A stretch of DNA of 64,000 nt from the NCBI RefSeq assembly GCF_013466425.1, contig NZ_CP059165.1, positions 124,001-188,000 of the forward strand. The letters are read 5' to 3'. Position numbers and translations under genes: made by a program. Shown in pieces: positions 16,527 to 24,954 of the stretch. The stretch comes from Mycobacterium vicinigordonae (GTDB lineage: Bacteria > Actinomycetota > Actinomycetes > Mycobacteriales > Mycobacteriaceae). The first letter of the stretch is position 1. Every line of letters begins with the position of its first letter. The notes under the pieces were generated by a model, which saw only the letters and a list, made by a program, of their open reading frames with translations, was not told the origin of the DNA and did no database searches.

Positions 16527-17729
16527 ATGTCCGATGCCGCGGTATGTACTGCTGCTGGTGCTGATCTGCGGGTCGAGCAGCTCTTTGTGGCGCCACCGCG
16601 CCGCGGCGAGGTGAAGGTCCGAATCGGCGCCACGGGCCTGTGTGGCTCGGATCGTTCGGCGGCCATCGGCGCGATGCCGTGCCCGATGCCAATGGTTCTT
16701 GGCCATCAGGGGGCAGGAATTGTGACCGCGGTCGGTGACGGCGTCGATTCTGTCAGACTGGGCGACCGCGTCGTGATCATAGCCATTACTCAATGCCACC
16801 AATGCTACGAATGTGCGCGGTCCCGGCCCCACCTGTGCAGGGTCGGTTTGGCAGGGCTGACAACCGGCCTCCCGCCCGCCGGCACCTCGCCGCTGCGCGA
16901 TGCAAAGGGAAACGCGGTTCGGCAATTCATGGCAGCCGGTACGTTCGCGGACGAAATCGTAGTTCCTGCCACGTCGGCCATTCCCATCCCCTTCGATATG
17001 CCTTTCGTACCAGCGGCTCTCATTGGCTGCTCTGGCCTCACTGGATTTGGTGCGGCGGTCAACACCGCCTCCATCGAACCCGGATACAGCGTTGCCGTGA
17101 TCGGCTGCGGCGCAGTCGGCCTGTTTGCGATTCAAGGAGCTCGGTTGGTTGGCGCCGGTGAGATCGTCGCGATCGATGTAGCCAAGTCGAAGTTGGAACT
17201 CGCGAAGTCGTTGGGTGCGGATGACGTGATCGACGGCAGCACATACGATTCGGTCGCCTGCGTCCGGCAACTGACTGCCAACCGTGGCGCCGACGTTGTC
17301 ATCGAGGCCGTTGGTAGCCAGGTCACCGTGGATCAAGCGATCCGTATGACCGCGCGGGGTGGCCACGCGGTCTTCGTAGGCGCGGGAAGCCCCGACACAA
17401 TGGTTGCGGTCAGGCAGTACAGCGGACTAATTGCGCCGGGTGTAACGCTTCGCGGATGCTTCCTGGGGTCAGCCGATGCCCGCCGGGACGTCCCCAGACT
17501 GGTGCGGCATTACCTGGCAGGAGACCTCCAGATTGATCCGCTGGTGTCGCAGCGCATTACTCTTGGCGAGGTAAATCAAGGCCTAGCTAGCCTTGGTGGC
17601 CCAAACACCGTCACTTCGGTCATTGACTTTCAGCAGGAGCCGTCGGCTACGGAATCCTTACGCTCAGCGGTCATACCGCGTCCGTACCATTCTGACCTGA
17701 CGAACACTGTTGCTCCGGTGGACATCTGA
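16527..17729 (+). CDS. Zinc-dependent alcohol dehydrogenase (MDR family)
   Basis: A 400-residue medium-chain dehydrogenase. The catalytic zinc region is GLCGSDR (Cys about residue 38) with VLGHQGAG. The four structural-zinc cysteines are in QCHQCYECARSRPHLC. The Rossmann motif is VIGCGAVGLFAIQGA, followed by an acidic IVAIDV end typical for NAD. The overall pattern resembles class III/NDMA-dependent dehydrogenases of actinobacteria. In that family the zinc motif is normally GHE; here it is GHQ. ATG at 16527 has GAAGGG at suitable spacing. It is the first gene of an operon with a BVMO (83-bp gap), so it plausibly oxidises the secondary alcohol to the ketone the BVMO uses. Confidence 0.9.
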   Translation: MSDAAVCTAAGADLRVEQLFVAPPRRGEVKVRIGATGLCGSDRSAAIGAMPCPMPMVLGHQGAGIVTAVGDGVDSVRLGDRVVIIAITQCHQCYECARSRPHLCRVGLAGLTTGLPPAGTSPLRDAKGNAVRQFMAAGTFADEIVVPATSAIPIPFDMPFVPAALIGCSGLTGFGAAVNTASIEPGYSVAVIGCGAVGLFAIQGARLVGAGEIVAIDVAKSKLELAKSLGADDVIDGSTYDSVACVRQLTANRGADVVIEAVGSQVTVDQAIRMTARGGHAVFVGAGSPDTMVAVRQYSGLIAPGVTLRGCFLGSADARRDVPRLVRHYLAGDLQIDPLVSQRITLGEVNQGLASLGGPNTVTSVIDFQQEPSATESLRSAVIPRPYHSDLTNTVAPVDI

Positions 17730-17812
17730 TCATTTCCGTGCGAAATCCGGCTTCCCCAATTTGAATCCGCCGACTTAGCGTGCATTTAGTCACACCGATG
17801 AGGAGGTTGCTC

Positions 17813-19708
17813 ATGACCGATGAAAGAGCTCAGGATAGCGAATCGGCCATCGATTTCGATGCCATCGAGGTCAGGTACCAGGAAGAGCGTGCGAAGCGAG
17901 TACGGGCGGATGGGGCGGGTCAGTACCAGGCGATTGATATCGGGTCCGAGCTGGAGGCAGATCCATTCAATCCAGCCTTGACACCGCGCGAAGCGGTGAC
18001 AAGCACCGCCGAAGTGGTTTTGATCGGTGGGGGATTCTCCAGCCTGATAACTGCTGTCGAGTTGCTCAAAGAGGGACTGGACGATGTTCTCATCGTCGAG
18101 AAGGGGGCCGATTTGGGCGGCACCTGGTATTGGAATCGCTATCCTGGTCTGTGCTGCGACGTCGAGGCATATATATACCTTCCCTACCTCGAGGAACTGG
18201 GATACGTACCAACCGAAAAGTATGCCAGTGGGGCGGAGATCCGTGAATATGCACGCCGGATCGGGCAACATTGGAACTTATACGAGAAGACCCTCTTCCA
18301 AACGCGTGTCACCGAGATGTGCTGGACGGACGAGCAGGATCGCTGGCTGATTCGCACGAATCGTGGAGACGTGGTTCGGGCCCGCCACGTGGTGCTGGCT
18401 ACCGGGGGCTTGCTGCACCGTCCGAAGCTGCCTGGAATTCAGGGACTGGAGTCGTTCGAAGGTAAGACGTTTCACACCAGTCGATGGGACTACGAATACA
18501 CAGGTGGGGATATTACTGGTGGCCTAACCAAACTGAGCGACAAACGGGTCGCCCTGATTGGAACGGGAGCGACTGCGCTGCAGGTCGTTCCACATCTCGG
18601 CGCCGACGCGAAGGAACTCTATGTCTTCCAGCGAACCCCAACCGCCGTCGACATCCGCAACAATTGCCCAACTGACAACGACTGGTTCGCCAGCCTCAAG
18701 CCCGGTTGGCAACGGCGTCGCATGATCAACTTCGACGGATTGCTGGCGGGTATTCCGCATGACGAAGATCTCGTCGGAGATCAGTGGACCCAGGGAATCT
18801 GGAGCCTTCCGCGGCTCCAGATCCCAGCTGATGGATCACCACCCGATATGGAGGCATACCAGAAGGCGGTGCGCGAGAATGAGCACATCCAAATGGAGCG
18901 CATCCGTGCCCGTGTGGATGAGATAGTCGACGATCCGGCCACCGCGGAGGCGCTTAAGCCATGGTTTAGCTCCCACTGCAAACGGCCGGGATTCCACGAT
19001 GGATATCTGCAGACCTTTAACCGCCCGAACGTCACGCTCGTGGATACCAAGGGCCGAGGTCCAGATCTCGTTACTGCCAACGCGATTCACTTCGACGGCA
19101 CCGCGTATGAGGTCGACTGCATCATCTACGCCACCGGGTTCGAAGCAGCGGTTTCGCCCGGCCGTGCCGGCGGCTTTCCGATATATGGCCGCGGCGGTGG
19201 ATCGCTGGAGGAGCGCTGGCAGGAGGAGTTCAGAACCCTGCACGGCATCATGACGGCGGGATTCCCCAATATGTATGTCGTCGGAGGAATCCGGCATGCC
19301 GCAGTGTCGATCAATGTCTTGTTCGTCAACGCTATCCAAGCCCGCCACGTTGCCAGCCTTATCCAGGACCTGAAGGACGGCGGGCATGCCACGATCGAGA
19401 TCTCAGAAGTGGCTGAAAAATACTGGGCACATACAATTGCCGAGAACTCGGTATATGACCCTGCAGCCACCCGCATGTGCACGCCCGGTTACTACAACGC
19501 GGAGGGAGCACTTGAGGGAAAGGGCACCACGGCGCCCCTTTGGGAGCACGCGTTCGGCGGCGAGCACTCGCTCTACGAGCAGTTGCTGGCTGATTGGCGC
19601 CGCGAACGTATCGATGAACAAGCGATCCTTGATCGGTCGATGCCGGTAAGAACAAGCAACGGTGAACTGAAAGGAAACCATGACGAATCGCGCGCCAATC
19701 TCGGCTGA
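17813..19708 (+). CDS. Baeyer-Villiger monooxygenase (cyclododecanone/CPDMO group)
   Basis: A 631-residue class I flavoprotein monooxygenase. It has a 70-residue N-terminal extension, FAD motif GGGFSS (about 72-77), GGTWYWNRYPG (102-112), the BVMO fingerprint FEGKTFHTSRWD (215-226) and NADPH motif GTGATA (250-255). The length, the segments QMERIRARVDEIV and FNRPNVTLVDT and the end motif CTPGYYN match cyclododecanone and cyclopentadecanone monooxygenases as I remember them. Those enzymes convert large cyclic or steroid ketones to lactones. ATG at 17813 is preceded by GAGGAGG. The gene overlaps the following NTF2-like gene by 29 bp, and the upstream partner is an alcohol dehydrogenase. Confidence 0.92.
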   Translation: MTDERAQDSESAIDFDAIEVRYQEERAKRVRADGAGQYQAIDIGSELEADPFNPALTPREAVTSTAEVVLIGGGFSSLITAVELLKEGLDDVLIVEKGADLGGTWYWNRYPGLCCDVEAYIYLPYLEELGYVPTEKYASGAEIREYARRIGQHWNLYEKTLFQTRVTEMCWTDEQDRWLIRTNRGDVVRARHVVLATGGLLHRPKLPGIQGLESFEGKTFHTSRWDYEYTGGDITGGLTKLSDKRVALIGTGATALQVVPHLGADAKELYVFQRTPTAVDIRNNCPTDNDWFASLKPGWQRRRMINFDGLLAGIPHDEDLVGDQWTQGIWSLPRLQIPADGSPPDMEAYQKAVRENEHIQMERIRARVDEIVDDPATAEALKPWFSSHCKRPGFHDGYLQTFNRPNVTLVDTKGRGPDLVTANAIHFDGTAYEVDCIIYATGFEAAVSPGRAGGFPIYGRGGGSLEERWQEEFRTLHGIMTAGFPNMYVVGGIRHAAVSINVLFVNAIQARHVASLIQDLKDGGHATIEISEVAEKYWAHTIAENSVYDPAATRMCTPGYYNAEGALEGKGTTAPLWEHAFGGEHSLYEQLLADWRRERIDEQAILDRSMPVRTSNGELKGNHDESRANLG

Positions 19709-20090
19709 GCACAACGTGGAAACTGTGCACAGAATCTACGCTGCGGTGCGCGCCGCAGACGTGCAGACGTTCTTCTCATACTGCCACCCCGATGTCATCC
19801 TGGAAGAGGCCTCGTCGCTACCCGTGGGCGGTATCTACCGGGGACGAGAGGAGTTCGGCCGCGCACTAGGCACTTTGGCCGCCGCGTACGACCTGTCGAC
19901 GCTCGAAATCAAGCACGTTGTGGCAAGCGGCGACGTGGTGGTGGTGAACTTCGTAGTCCGTTCCCCCAAGCCGCGTGCCTTCGAGATCGAAGTGGCCGAG
20001 TGGTGGCACTTCAGGGATGGCAAAGTGGCCTTGGTGCGGCCATTCTATTGGGACACAGCTGAACTAATCCAGAAGCTGAGCGAAGCCTGA
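19680..20090 (+). CDS. NTF2-like/SnoaL-like protein coupled to BVMO
   Basis: A 136-residue SnoaL-like protein: an N-terminal helix with VHRIYAAVRAADVQTFF, then CHPDVILEEASSLPVGGIYRG and a C-terminal sheet VAEWWHFRDGKVALVRPFYWD. It shares length and motif order with the protein at 6239. Its start lies 29 bp inside the BVMO gene with GAAAGGAAA before the ATG, so translation is probably coupled. A role on the lactone or ketone intermediate (isomerase, epoxide or lactone hydrolase) is possible, but no catalytic residues can be assigned. Confidence 0.87.
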   Translation: MTNRAPISAEHNVETVHRIYAAVRAADVQTFFSYCHPDVILEEASSLPVGGIYRGREEFGRALGTLAAAYDLSTLEIKHVVASGDVVVVNFVVRSPKPRAFEIEVAEWWHFRDGKVALVRPFYWDTAELIQKLSEA

Positions 20091-20109
20091 TACATGCTGC
20101 AGCTGCATG

Positions 20110-20153
20110 CACGGCGGCCGTGACGGGGGCACCCGCGGGCTCGTCGTGGGTGC
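20110..20153. terminator. Two adjacent hairpins between convergent genes
   Basis: CACGG-CGG-CCGTG (20110-20122) and GCACCC/GGGTGC with a 13-base loop (20129-20153) follow the NTF2-like gene and lie between it and the convergent CAP-domain gene. They are plausible as a bidirectional terminator. Confidence 0.35.
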
Positions 20154-20263
20154 ATCTCGCCGAAATATGGCTAAGCAAATCAGATTACAGCTCCTGCCCG
20201 ACGAACCTAGGTTTGGTAGTCGAGCGCCGGTCTGGATCATGGTGCTCGTCGAACCCGGACTGG

Positions 20264-20761
20264 TCAGCTTCTCTTGCCGTAAACTGCAACAACTACCGAT
20301 CGATCTAGGCTATTCAACGACCAGACCCCTATCGCCGTGTTGTTGCAATCGCGCATTGTGGCAAGCGATTCTGGGTCTTCATACCACTGCTGCATGATGT
20401 CTAGCCCACTGATAGCAAGTGCTGGGCTGATTGCGACCGTTTCAGTGGCCGTGCCGGTGAAACCGGCAGCGTTGGCCCGCTGTTGCGGCGACGAACCGTC
20501 AGACCCGCTGTTGCCGGTGAGATAACGGTTGTTCAAGAGGTCCTCCGCATGCCATTGCGCGGCCAAGCGGAGCCGTGGATCAACCTTCAGATCTGTGGTG
20601 CAGCCTGCCTGATGTTGGACTGTGTACACGTTAGCCACCACGCTATCATTCAGCCTCTTGTTGTCCGCCTCCGCGGGTGCGACAGAAAACGTGATCGTAG
20701 GAGCTGCGAGGGCGACCACGGCAACCAACCAACGCTGAATACTTTTGCAGGTGACCCACAT
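20264..20761 (-). CDS. Secreted CAP/SCP-domain protein
   Basis: A 165-residue exported protein. The signal peptide is MWVTCKSIQRWLVAVVALAA with cleavage near AEA (about residue 32). The mature part is a short SCP/PR-1 (CAP) domain: NVYTVQHQAGC, LRLAAQWHAEDLLNN, an NSGSDGSSPQQRANAAGF segment and DCNNTAIGV. The two Cys probably form a disulfide. Small mycobacterial CAP proteins have no established function, though some bind sterols or lipids. A TATAGT hexamer lies seven bases before the ATG and there is no ribosome site, suggesting a leaderless mRNA. Confidence 0.85.
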   Translation of the reverse strand: MWVTCKSIQRWLVAVVALAAPTITFSVAPAEADNKRLNDSVVANVYTVQHQAGCTTDLKVDPRLRLAAQWHAEDLLNNRYLTGNSGSDGSSPQQRANAAGFTGTATETVAISPALAISGLDIMQQWYEDPESLATMRDCNNTAIGVWSLNSLDRSVVVAVYGKRS

Positions 20762-20768
20762 TCACTGG

Positions 20769-20774
20769 ACTATA
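20769..20774 (-). promoter_or_regulatory. -10 element of a likely leaderless CAP-gene transcript
   Basis: On the minus strand TATAGT ends seven bases before the ATG of the CAP-domain gene. With no ribosome site in between, transcription probably begins at or next to the start codon. Confidence 0.5.
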
Positions 20775-20838
20775 CAAGCCAAGTCCTATTTGAGCACCAT
20801 CGTCGCAAATATCTGCAACTGCTCCGGCGCATTTGGCG

Positions 20839-20886
20839 TTGACGCAGCTGGCCACGTAGCCGTAGTATTTGAGACGCACAATCTCA
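20839..20886 (+). promoter_or_regulatory. Promoter with TGAGAC-type operator (site A)
   Basis: TTGACG (20839-20844), an 18-bp spacer, TAGTAT (20863-20868), one base, then the inverted repeat TGAGACGCACAATCTCA (20870-20886; one mismatch in six-base arms around five bases). The operator covers the expected transcription start, a repressor layout. The same layout occurs at 24906-24954 and 26719-26764. Confidence 0.6.
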
Positions 20887-21006
20887 CAGAGATCGGGACC
20901 AGGCGGAAGGCTTCGCTCGCCAGAGCAGCGAATTCGCTGGGGTTTGTCTGGCCTGCTGTGCAAACGAGATCCGTTCTGCATGCTTAACGTAAGGAGCCGA
21001 ACATTC

Positions 21007-21117
21007 ATGGATCCCAACCCAGACTACGACGCTAGCGATGAACTCGAACACTTCTTCAGCTGGTTACCGTGGGCGCTCAGGGGCGTGAGTCCGGCGCCAG
21101 CCTATCCGCCGGTATAG
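21007..21117 (+). CDS. Possible small protein, 36 residues
   Basis: A 36-codon frame starting MDPNPDYDASDELEHFF and ending PAPAYPPV. AAGGAG lies ten bases before the ATG, and a strong promoter with operator lies about 130 bp upstream. The acidic N-terminal half with an aromatic patch (FFSWLPWAL) is not random-looking. No family is recognised. Alternatively the transcript serves the DUF732 gene further on. Confidence 0.4.
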   Translation: MDPNPDYDASDELEHFFSWLPWALRGVSPAPAYPPV

Positions 21118-21371
21118 TTGTGGGGGGTGCGGCGTGGTTGGAAGCTATGTGCCGCAATCGAACTCCTGGATTCCGCACGGTACGTGTATAGGTATCCAAC
21201 GACCCGTCATTTCAGGCTTCGAGGATAGCCGTTGGCGAGCTGGAGCCGGCCACTGCAGCGTGTCGGCTGTAGCCTCCCAGTGATCTTCTAGCACCGTCGT
21301 CGCTGTCAGCCGACATCTCACGTTGTACCGGGCCGCAGCGCGTAGCTTGGTTTCAAGCGTCGGTGTGACTT

Positions 21372-21890
21372 GTGGTGTCTGAACTCAATATTGAACCGGA
21401 CCCGCGTCCTGCTCGACCGAAAGGACCGCTTGTGAATGTGTATCCGGTGCTGCACGGGTCGATGAACCTCGACGACATCGCGGGCTCCCCACTGGGCGAG
21501 CCTTCAGGCAGGCCTAGGCTAGCAAGGTGGCGGCACCTGCTGATTCCCTTGCTGATTGCGGTGGCTGGCGTCGGCGCCAACCTTCAGTTACTACTACCCC
21601 GTGCACATGCCGTTCCGGCTCCTGAGGTCGAGTACTTATATAACGTTGTGGCGCGGCGACATTACGCATTTCCGGAAAGTGATGCGCTCAGCTACGGTCG
21701 AGGCATCTGCGAAAAGGTCAACCAGGGTGAAAGCTACGCTCGAGTGATTGAGGATGTGAAAAGTGACGTACTGCCCAACGACGAGTACGCGGCTAACTAC
21801 CTGATTTCGTATTCGGTGGGGATACTATGCCCCGCCGAGATCTGGCAGCTGCGAAACTCAGCTGCGCACTATCGATCCCCGGCGGGATAG
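21372..21890 (+). CDS. DUF732-type exported protein
   Basis: A 172-residue protein with a cytoplasmic N-terminal part of about 55 residues, one hydrophobic segment (HLLIPLLIAVAGVGANLQLL, signal anchor or signal peptide) and a DUF732 domain: VEYLYNVVARRHYAFPESDA, GRGICEKVNQGESYARVIED and the end SVGILCPAEIW. The two Cys (GRGIC and LCP) are the conserved pair of this mycobacterial secreted domain, whose function is unknown. GTG at 21372 is the longest start; a GTG at 21432 is an alternative. It may be transcribed from the promoter at 20839. Confidence 0.8.
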   Translation: MVSELNIEPDPRPARPKGPLVNVYPVLHGSMNLDDIAGSPLGEPSGRPRLARWRHLLIPLLIAVAGVGANLQLLLPRAHAVPAPEVEYLYNVVARRHYAFPESDALSYGRGICEKVNQGESYARVIEDVKSDVLPNDEYAANYLISYSVGILCPAEIWQLRNSAAHYRSPAG

Positions 21891-21955
21891 CAACACGCGG
21901 TGGTCGTACCGCTGCCGCAGCCTACCGAATAGCAGGTTGCGAGTGTTGCTTTGTT

Positions 21956-22951
21956 TCAATTCGTTAGTTGCTCCCAGAGCATGTCCTCGTCGAGGGTGCG
22001 TGCTACCGCTCCCAGGCGCGAGTTCCAGTCTTGTTCGGACCTGTCGGCATCACGGTGTGCCCAGAGCGACCGGGTAAAGCGGTGCAGTCGGTATTCGCGG
22101 GTAATGCCGACAGCGCCGTGAAGTTGATGAGATGTCCTGGCCACCAACGTCGCCATGTGTGCGGCAGCGATGCGCGCGCTGGCTGCTGCACCGAAGCGCT
22201 GCAGTGGGGAACTGTCCACAGAGACAGCCAATTCAACCGCTCGGTCCAGCGCCGACTGGGCAGCGCGGATGCCTATGGCCATATGGGCTAAGCCGGTCCT
22301 GACGGGCATGAGCTTCATCAGAGGTGCACCGAACTGTTTGCGTTCGACAACATAGCTGCGGGTTAGTTCATATGCCGCCCAGGCGCTTCCGACAAGCGCG
22401 GCCGACCTCGTGAGCGTGAGGCGTTCGAGGACGTCGTTAGGGCTGATCTGGGGATGTATCGCACAGGGTGCGTGGTTGACCCTTACGTGTCCTGCTGGTA
22501 GACCCGCGATGTCGACCAGTGGGTCGACTGTAGCGTCGGCGAGCGCAAGACTGGCCACCTCGGCCGCGCCCACGATGGCTACCCGGCGTGCCATCGGCGC
22601 GAATGTAATTAACCCAAGGTCCGCCGACAGTATGGGAGCCAGGTGCGCCAGATGGCTGATGACGACCGTGTCGAAAGCGCCTTTCGGTGCGGCACCGACT
22701 GCGTACGCGGCTACGGAGGCTTCCACGATGGGCGTGTTCAGACCCGCTCGAGCGAGTTCGCGGATGACCAGAATCAGGTCGGCGAGGCTTCCTCCGGATC
22801 CCCCCGCATTCTCGGCGATTGCTATACCGGTCAAACCCAGTTCCTGTAATTGTTCCCACCGCCGCTGGGCCACCGCGCCGCCGGATGTCGTGTCTGCATC
22901 TTTCGACATATCTCGGACGAGGTCGGTTAGTTCACGCGCAAACTCGCTCAT
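21956..22951 (-). CDS. Acyl-CoA dehydrogenase, short subunit (FadE28/ChsE2-like)
   Basis: A 331-residue acyl-CoA dehydrogenase of the short type. The N-terminal domain (GLTGIAIAENAGGSGG) and C-terminal domain (VVERKQFGAPLMKLMPVRTG, LHGAVGITREYRLHRF) are kept, but the middle domain is reduced and the SEPxAGSD motif is absent. Such proteins pair with a second FadE in alpha2beta2 enzymes acting on steroid side-chain or other bulky acyl-CoAs. Its ATG overlaps the stop of the preceding FadE as ATGA, which fits an obligate partner. Confidence 0.9.
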   Translation of the reverse strand: MSEFARELTDLVRDMSKDADTTSGGAVAQRRWEQLQELGLTGIAIAENAGGSGGSLADLILVIRELARAGLNTPIVEASVAAYAVGAAPKGAFDTVVISHLAHLAPILSADLGLITFAPMARRVAIVGAAEVASLALADATVDPLVDIAGLPAGHVRVNHAPCAIHPQISPNDVLERLTLTRSAALVGSAWAAYELTRSYVVERKQFGAPLMKLMPVRTGLAHMAIGIRAAQSALDRAVELAVSVDSSPLQRFGAAASARIAAAHMATLVARTSHQLHGAVGITREYRLHRFTRSLWAHRDADRSEQDWNSRLGAVARTLDEDMLWEQLTN

Positions 22952-24078
22952 GCTGTGGCCTTCTTAGTTGCCTCGCTGTTCGCGACGATGGAGAGCAACA
23001 CATCCGATGAGCCGCCGCGAATGCTGAAGCCCGGTGCTGCCAGCAGTGCCCGCGCAATAGCGTCGTGATTCGCCGAGCCGCACGCGGCGCGACGAGCGAA
23101 TTCGATAACGTCGATTTCGAAGCTGGTTCCCTGCTGCTTGACCATGGCGGCCTCAGTCACGGGCGCCCGGCCCGCGTCGAGAGCCTCGGCGATCTCCCAG
23201 CATTGCCGGCGCAAGGTCGACAGCCGCGCGACGAGCTTGCCAAGCTCAGTATCAAATCGAGTGTCGTGGGTATGCCGCAGGTGTGTAATCACCTCGCGTA
23301 GTAGTGGATACGTACTCAATACACGCTCGGGTCCACCTCGCTCAAAGGACAATTGCTCGACCACCTGACGCCAGCCCCGTCCTGCTGTGCCGATGAGTCG
23401 GTGCTCCGGGACAAAGACCTCGGTGAACGTCACTTCGTTGAAATGGTGCTCGTCAGACATGTCCCAGATCGGTTGTACCTCAACACCGTCAGCCGCCATA
23501 TCTACGATGAATTCCGTAAGCCCATCGTGCTTTCTGCCCGCTGCATCGGTCCGCGCCAAGACATAGCTGTGTGTAGCGTGGTGAGCGTGACTCGTCCAGG
23601 TCTTACGTCCATTGATCCGCCAACCGCCGACTACCTTGCGTGCTGCAGTGCGCACCGCGGCTAGGTCAGAACCGGCCTCTGGTTCACTCATACCCAGGCA
23701 GAACACAATTTCAGCCTTGACGATGCCCGGCAGTATTTCACACTGGAGATCACGGTTGCCGTATCGCAGTATCGTAGGTCCGATTTGACGATCCCCAATC
23801 CAGTGCGCGGCGACTGGCGCTCCGGCCCGCAGCAACTCCTCGGTGACGACGAGGCGAGATCGTGCATCCTGACCACCGCCGCCGAACTCGGCCGGAAGGG
23901 TCAACCCAATGAGTCTGCGGTCAGCTAGTTCTCGGGAGAATTGCAGATTGAACGAACGTAGCCAGCAGTCGCTACGGGGGGTGTAGCGGCCTTCGGCGAG
24001 CCACTGATCGGTGAGGTCGCGCACAGCTGTACGCAACTGTGCGATGGTTCGTGGGGAGCCGGTATCGGTGGTGCTCAT
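22948..24078 (-). CDS. Acyl-CoA dehydrogenase, partner subunit (FadE29/ChsE1-like)
   Basis: A 376-residue acyl-CoA dehydrogenase: LIGLTLPAEFGGGGQD, GMSEPEAGSDLAAV, INGRKTWTSHAHHATHSYVL and a C-terminal domain ending FSIRGGSSDVLLSIVA. The block around GRKTWTSHA matches the FAD-binding, catalytic type of the heteromeric FadE pairs. ATG at 24078 overlaps the stop of the upstream crotonase gene as ATGA, and its own stop overlaps the start of the next FadE likewise. The three genes are thus one translationally coupled unit driven from the promoter at 24906-24954. Confidence 0.9.
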   Translation of the reverse strand: MSTTDTGSPRTIAQLRTAVRDLTDQWLAEGRYTPRSDCWLRSFNLQFSRELADRRLIGLTLPAEFGGGGQDARSRLVVTEELLRAGAPVAAHWIGDRQIGPTILRYGNRDLQCEILPGIVKAEIVFCLGMSEPEAGSDLAAVRTAARKVVGGWRINGRKTWTSHAHHATHSYVLARTDAAGRKHDGLTEFIVDMAADGVEVQPIWDMSDEHHFNEVTFTEVFVPEHRLIGTAGRGWRQVVEQLSFERGGPERVLSTYPLLREVITHLRHTHDTRFDTELGKLVARLSTLRRQCWEIAEALDAGRAPVTEAAMVKQQGTSFEIDVIEFARRAACGSANHDAIARALLAAPGFSIRGGSSDVLLSIVANSEATKKATA

Positions 24079-24887
24079 CGGCCGATAAATGTGGGTGTGC
24101 GGCGATCCGCCGAGGCACGTACTCCTTCGGCGAAATCGTTCGTCGCCCGCAGCCATGCCTGCTCGGCCCGCTCGTGATCGGTAGCGGTTGCCACCGCTTC
24201 GGCCAACCCGCGGCGGAGGGTCTTTCGTATGCTGCGCAACGCAAGTGGTGCGGTCGTGGCCAGTTCGGTAGCCAGTAGGATTGCTGAGTCCCGAATGGCG
24301 TCATCATCGACGAGTCGGTCCACCAACCCGACGCGAAACGCCTCGGCCCCGTCTATGTTCCGCCCGGTCAGCAGCAGGTCCGTCGCGTACTGCGTGCCCA
24401 CAATGCGGGGCATTGTTACGGTCATGCCGAAGCCGTGATGCAACCCGATTCGGGAGAAATTCGCGGCGAATCGAGACCGCGGGCCGGCGACCCGGAAATC
24501 AGCGGCGAGTGCCAGTCCCATTCCGCCGCCCACCGCCGCTCCCTGCACGGCTGCCACGAGGGGCAGCTCTGACGCGAACAGTCGCGCGGCGGCCGAATAC
24601 AACTCGCGAGCGCCCTCGTCGGCAGATATCTGAGCTGCACCGCTGACGCTGTTGAAATCGGCCCCGGCGCAGAAGTTTTTGCCTTGTGAGGCCACGACAA
24701 TCGCACGAGTGTCATTGTCCGAGGCAAGCGTGTGAGCGATGTCGGCGATCAAGCTGATAAGCGCGGCGTCGAAGAAGTTGTTGGGTGGCCGCCGGATCTC
24801 AATGACAGCCACTCCGCGGACTGGCACTTTAACGTCGATGTCAACGGAGCCCGGGACGGGTTTGTGCACAGGCACATCCGTGGTCAT
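24075..24887 (-). CDS. Enoyl-CoA hydratase/isomerase family protein lacking both Glu
   Basis: A 270-residue crotonase-fold protein with oxyanion-hole segments CAGADFNSV and GAAVGGGMGLALA. Where hydratases carry two catalytic Glu, the sequence reads FAANFSRIGLHHGFGMT, so both are missing, as in several mycobacterial EchA proteins of unknown reaction. It could be an isomerase, a hydrolase or a retro-aldol/ring-cleaving enzyme. AGAAGGG precedes ATG at 24887. It is the first gene of the ech-fadE-fadE unit. Confidence 0.88.
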   Translation of the reverse strand: MTTDVPVHKPVPGSVDIDVKVPVRGVAVIEIRRPPNNFFDAALISLIADIAHTLASDNDTRAIVVASQGKNFCAGADFNSVSGAAQISADEGARELYSAAARLFASELPLVAAVQGAAVGGGMGLALAADFRVAGPRSRFAANFSRIGLHHGFGMTVTMPRIVGTQYATDLLLTGRNIDGAEAFRVGLVDRLVDDDAIRDSAILLATELATTAPLALRSIRKTLRRGLAEAVATATDHERAEQAWLRATNDFAEGVRASADRRTPTFIGR

Positions 24888-24905
24888 CTCAAACCCTTCT
24901 GTTTG

Positions 24906-24954
24906 TGAGACACAATGTCGCATAATAATAGGGTGCTGACAGCTGTACCGTCAA
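24906..24954 (-). promoter_or_regulatory. Promoter with TGAGAC-type operator (site B)
   Basis: Reading the minus strand: TTGACG (24954-24949), an 18-bp spacer, TATTAT (24930-24925), two bases, then TGCGACATTGTGTCTCA (24922-24906), an inverted repeat with one mismatch in its six-base arms. It drives the ech-fadE-fadE operon starting at 24887, and the repeat overlaps the expected transcription start. Confidence 0.6.

Larger units (their letters stand above)
20762..21371. other. 610-bp stretch with a promoter/operator and a possible small gene
   Basis: Between the CAP-domain gene (minus) and the DUF732 gene (plus). It holds a strong plus-strand promoter with an operator-like repeat (20839-20886) and a possible 36-codon gene (21007-21117). 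The rest shows nothing recognisable. Confidence 0.5.
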
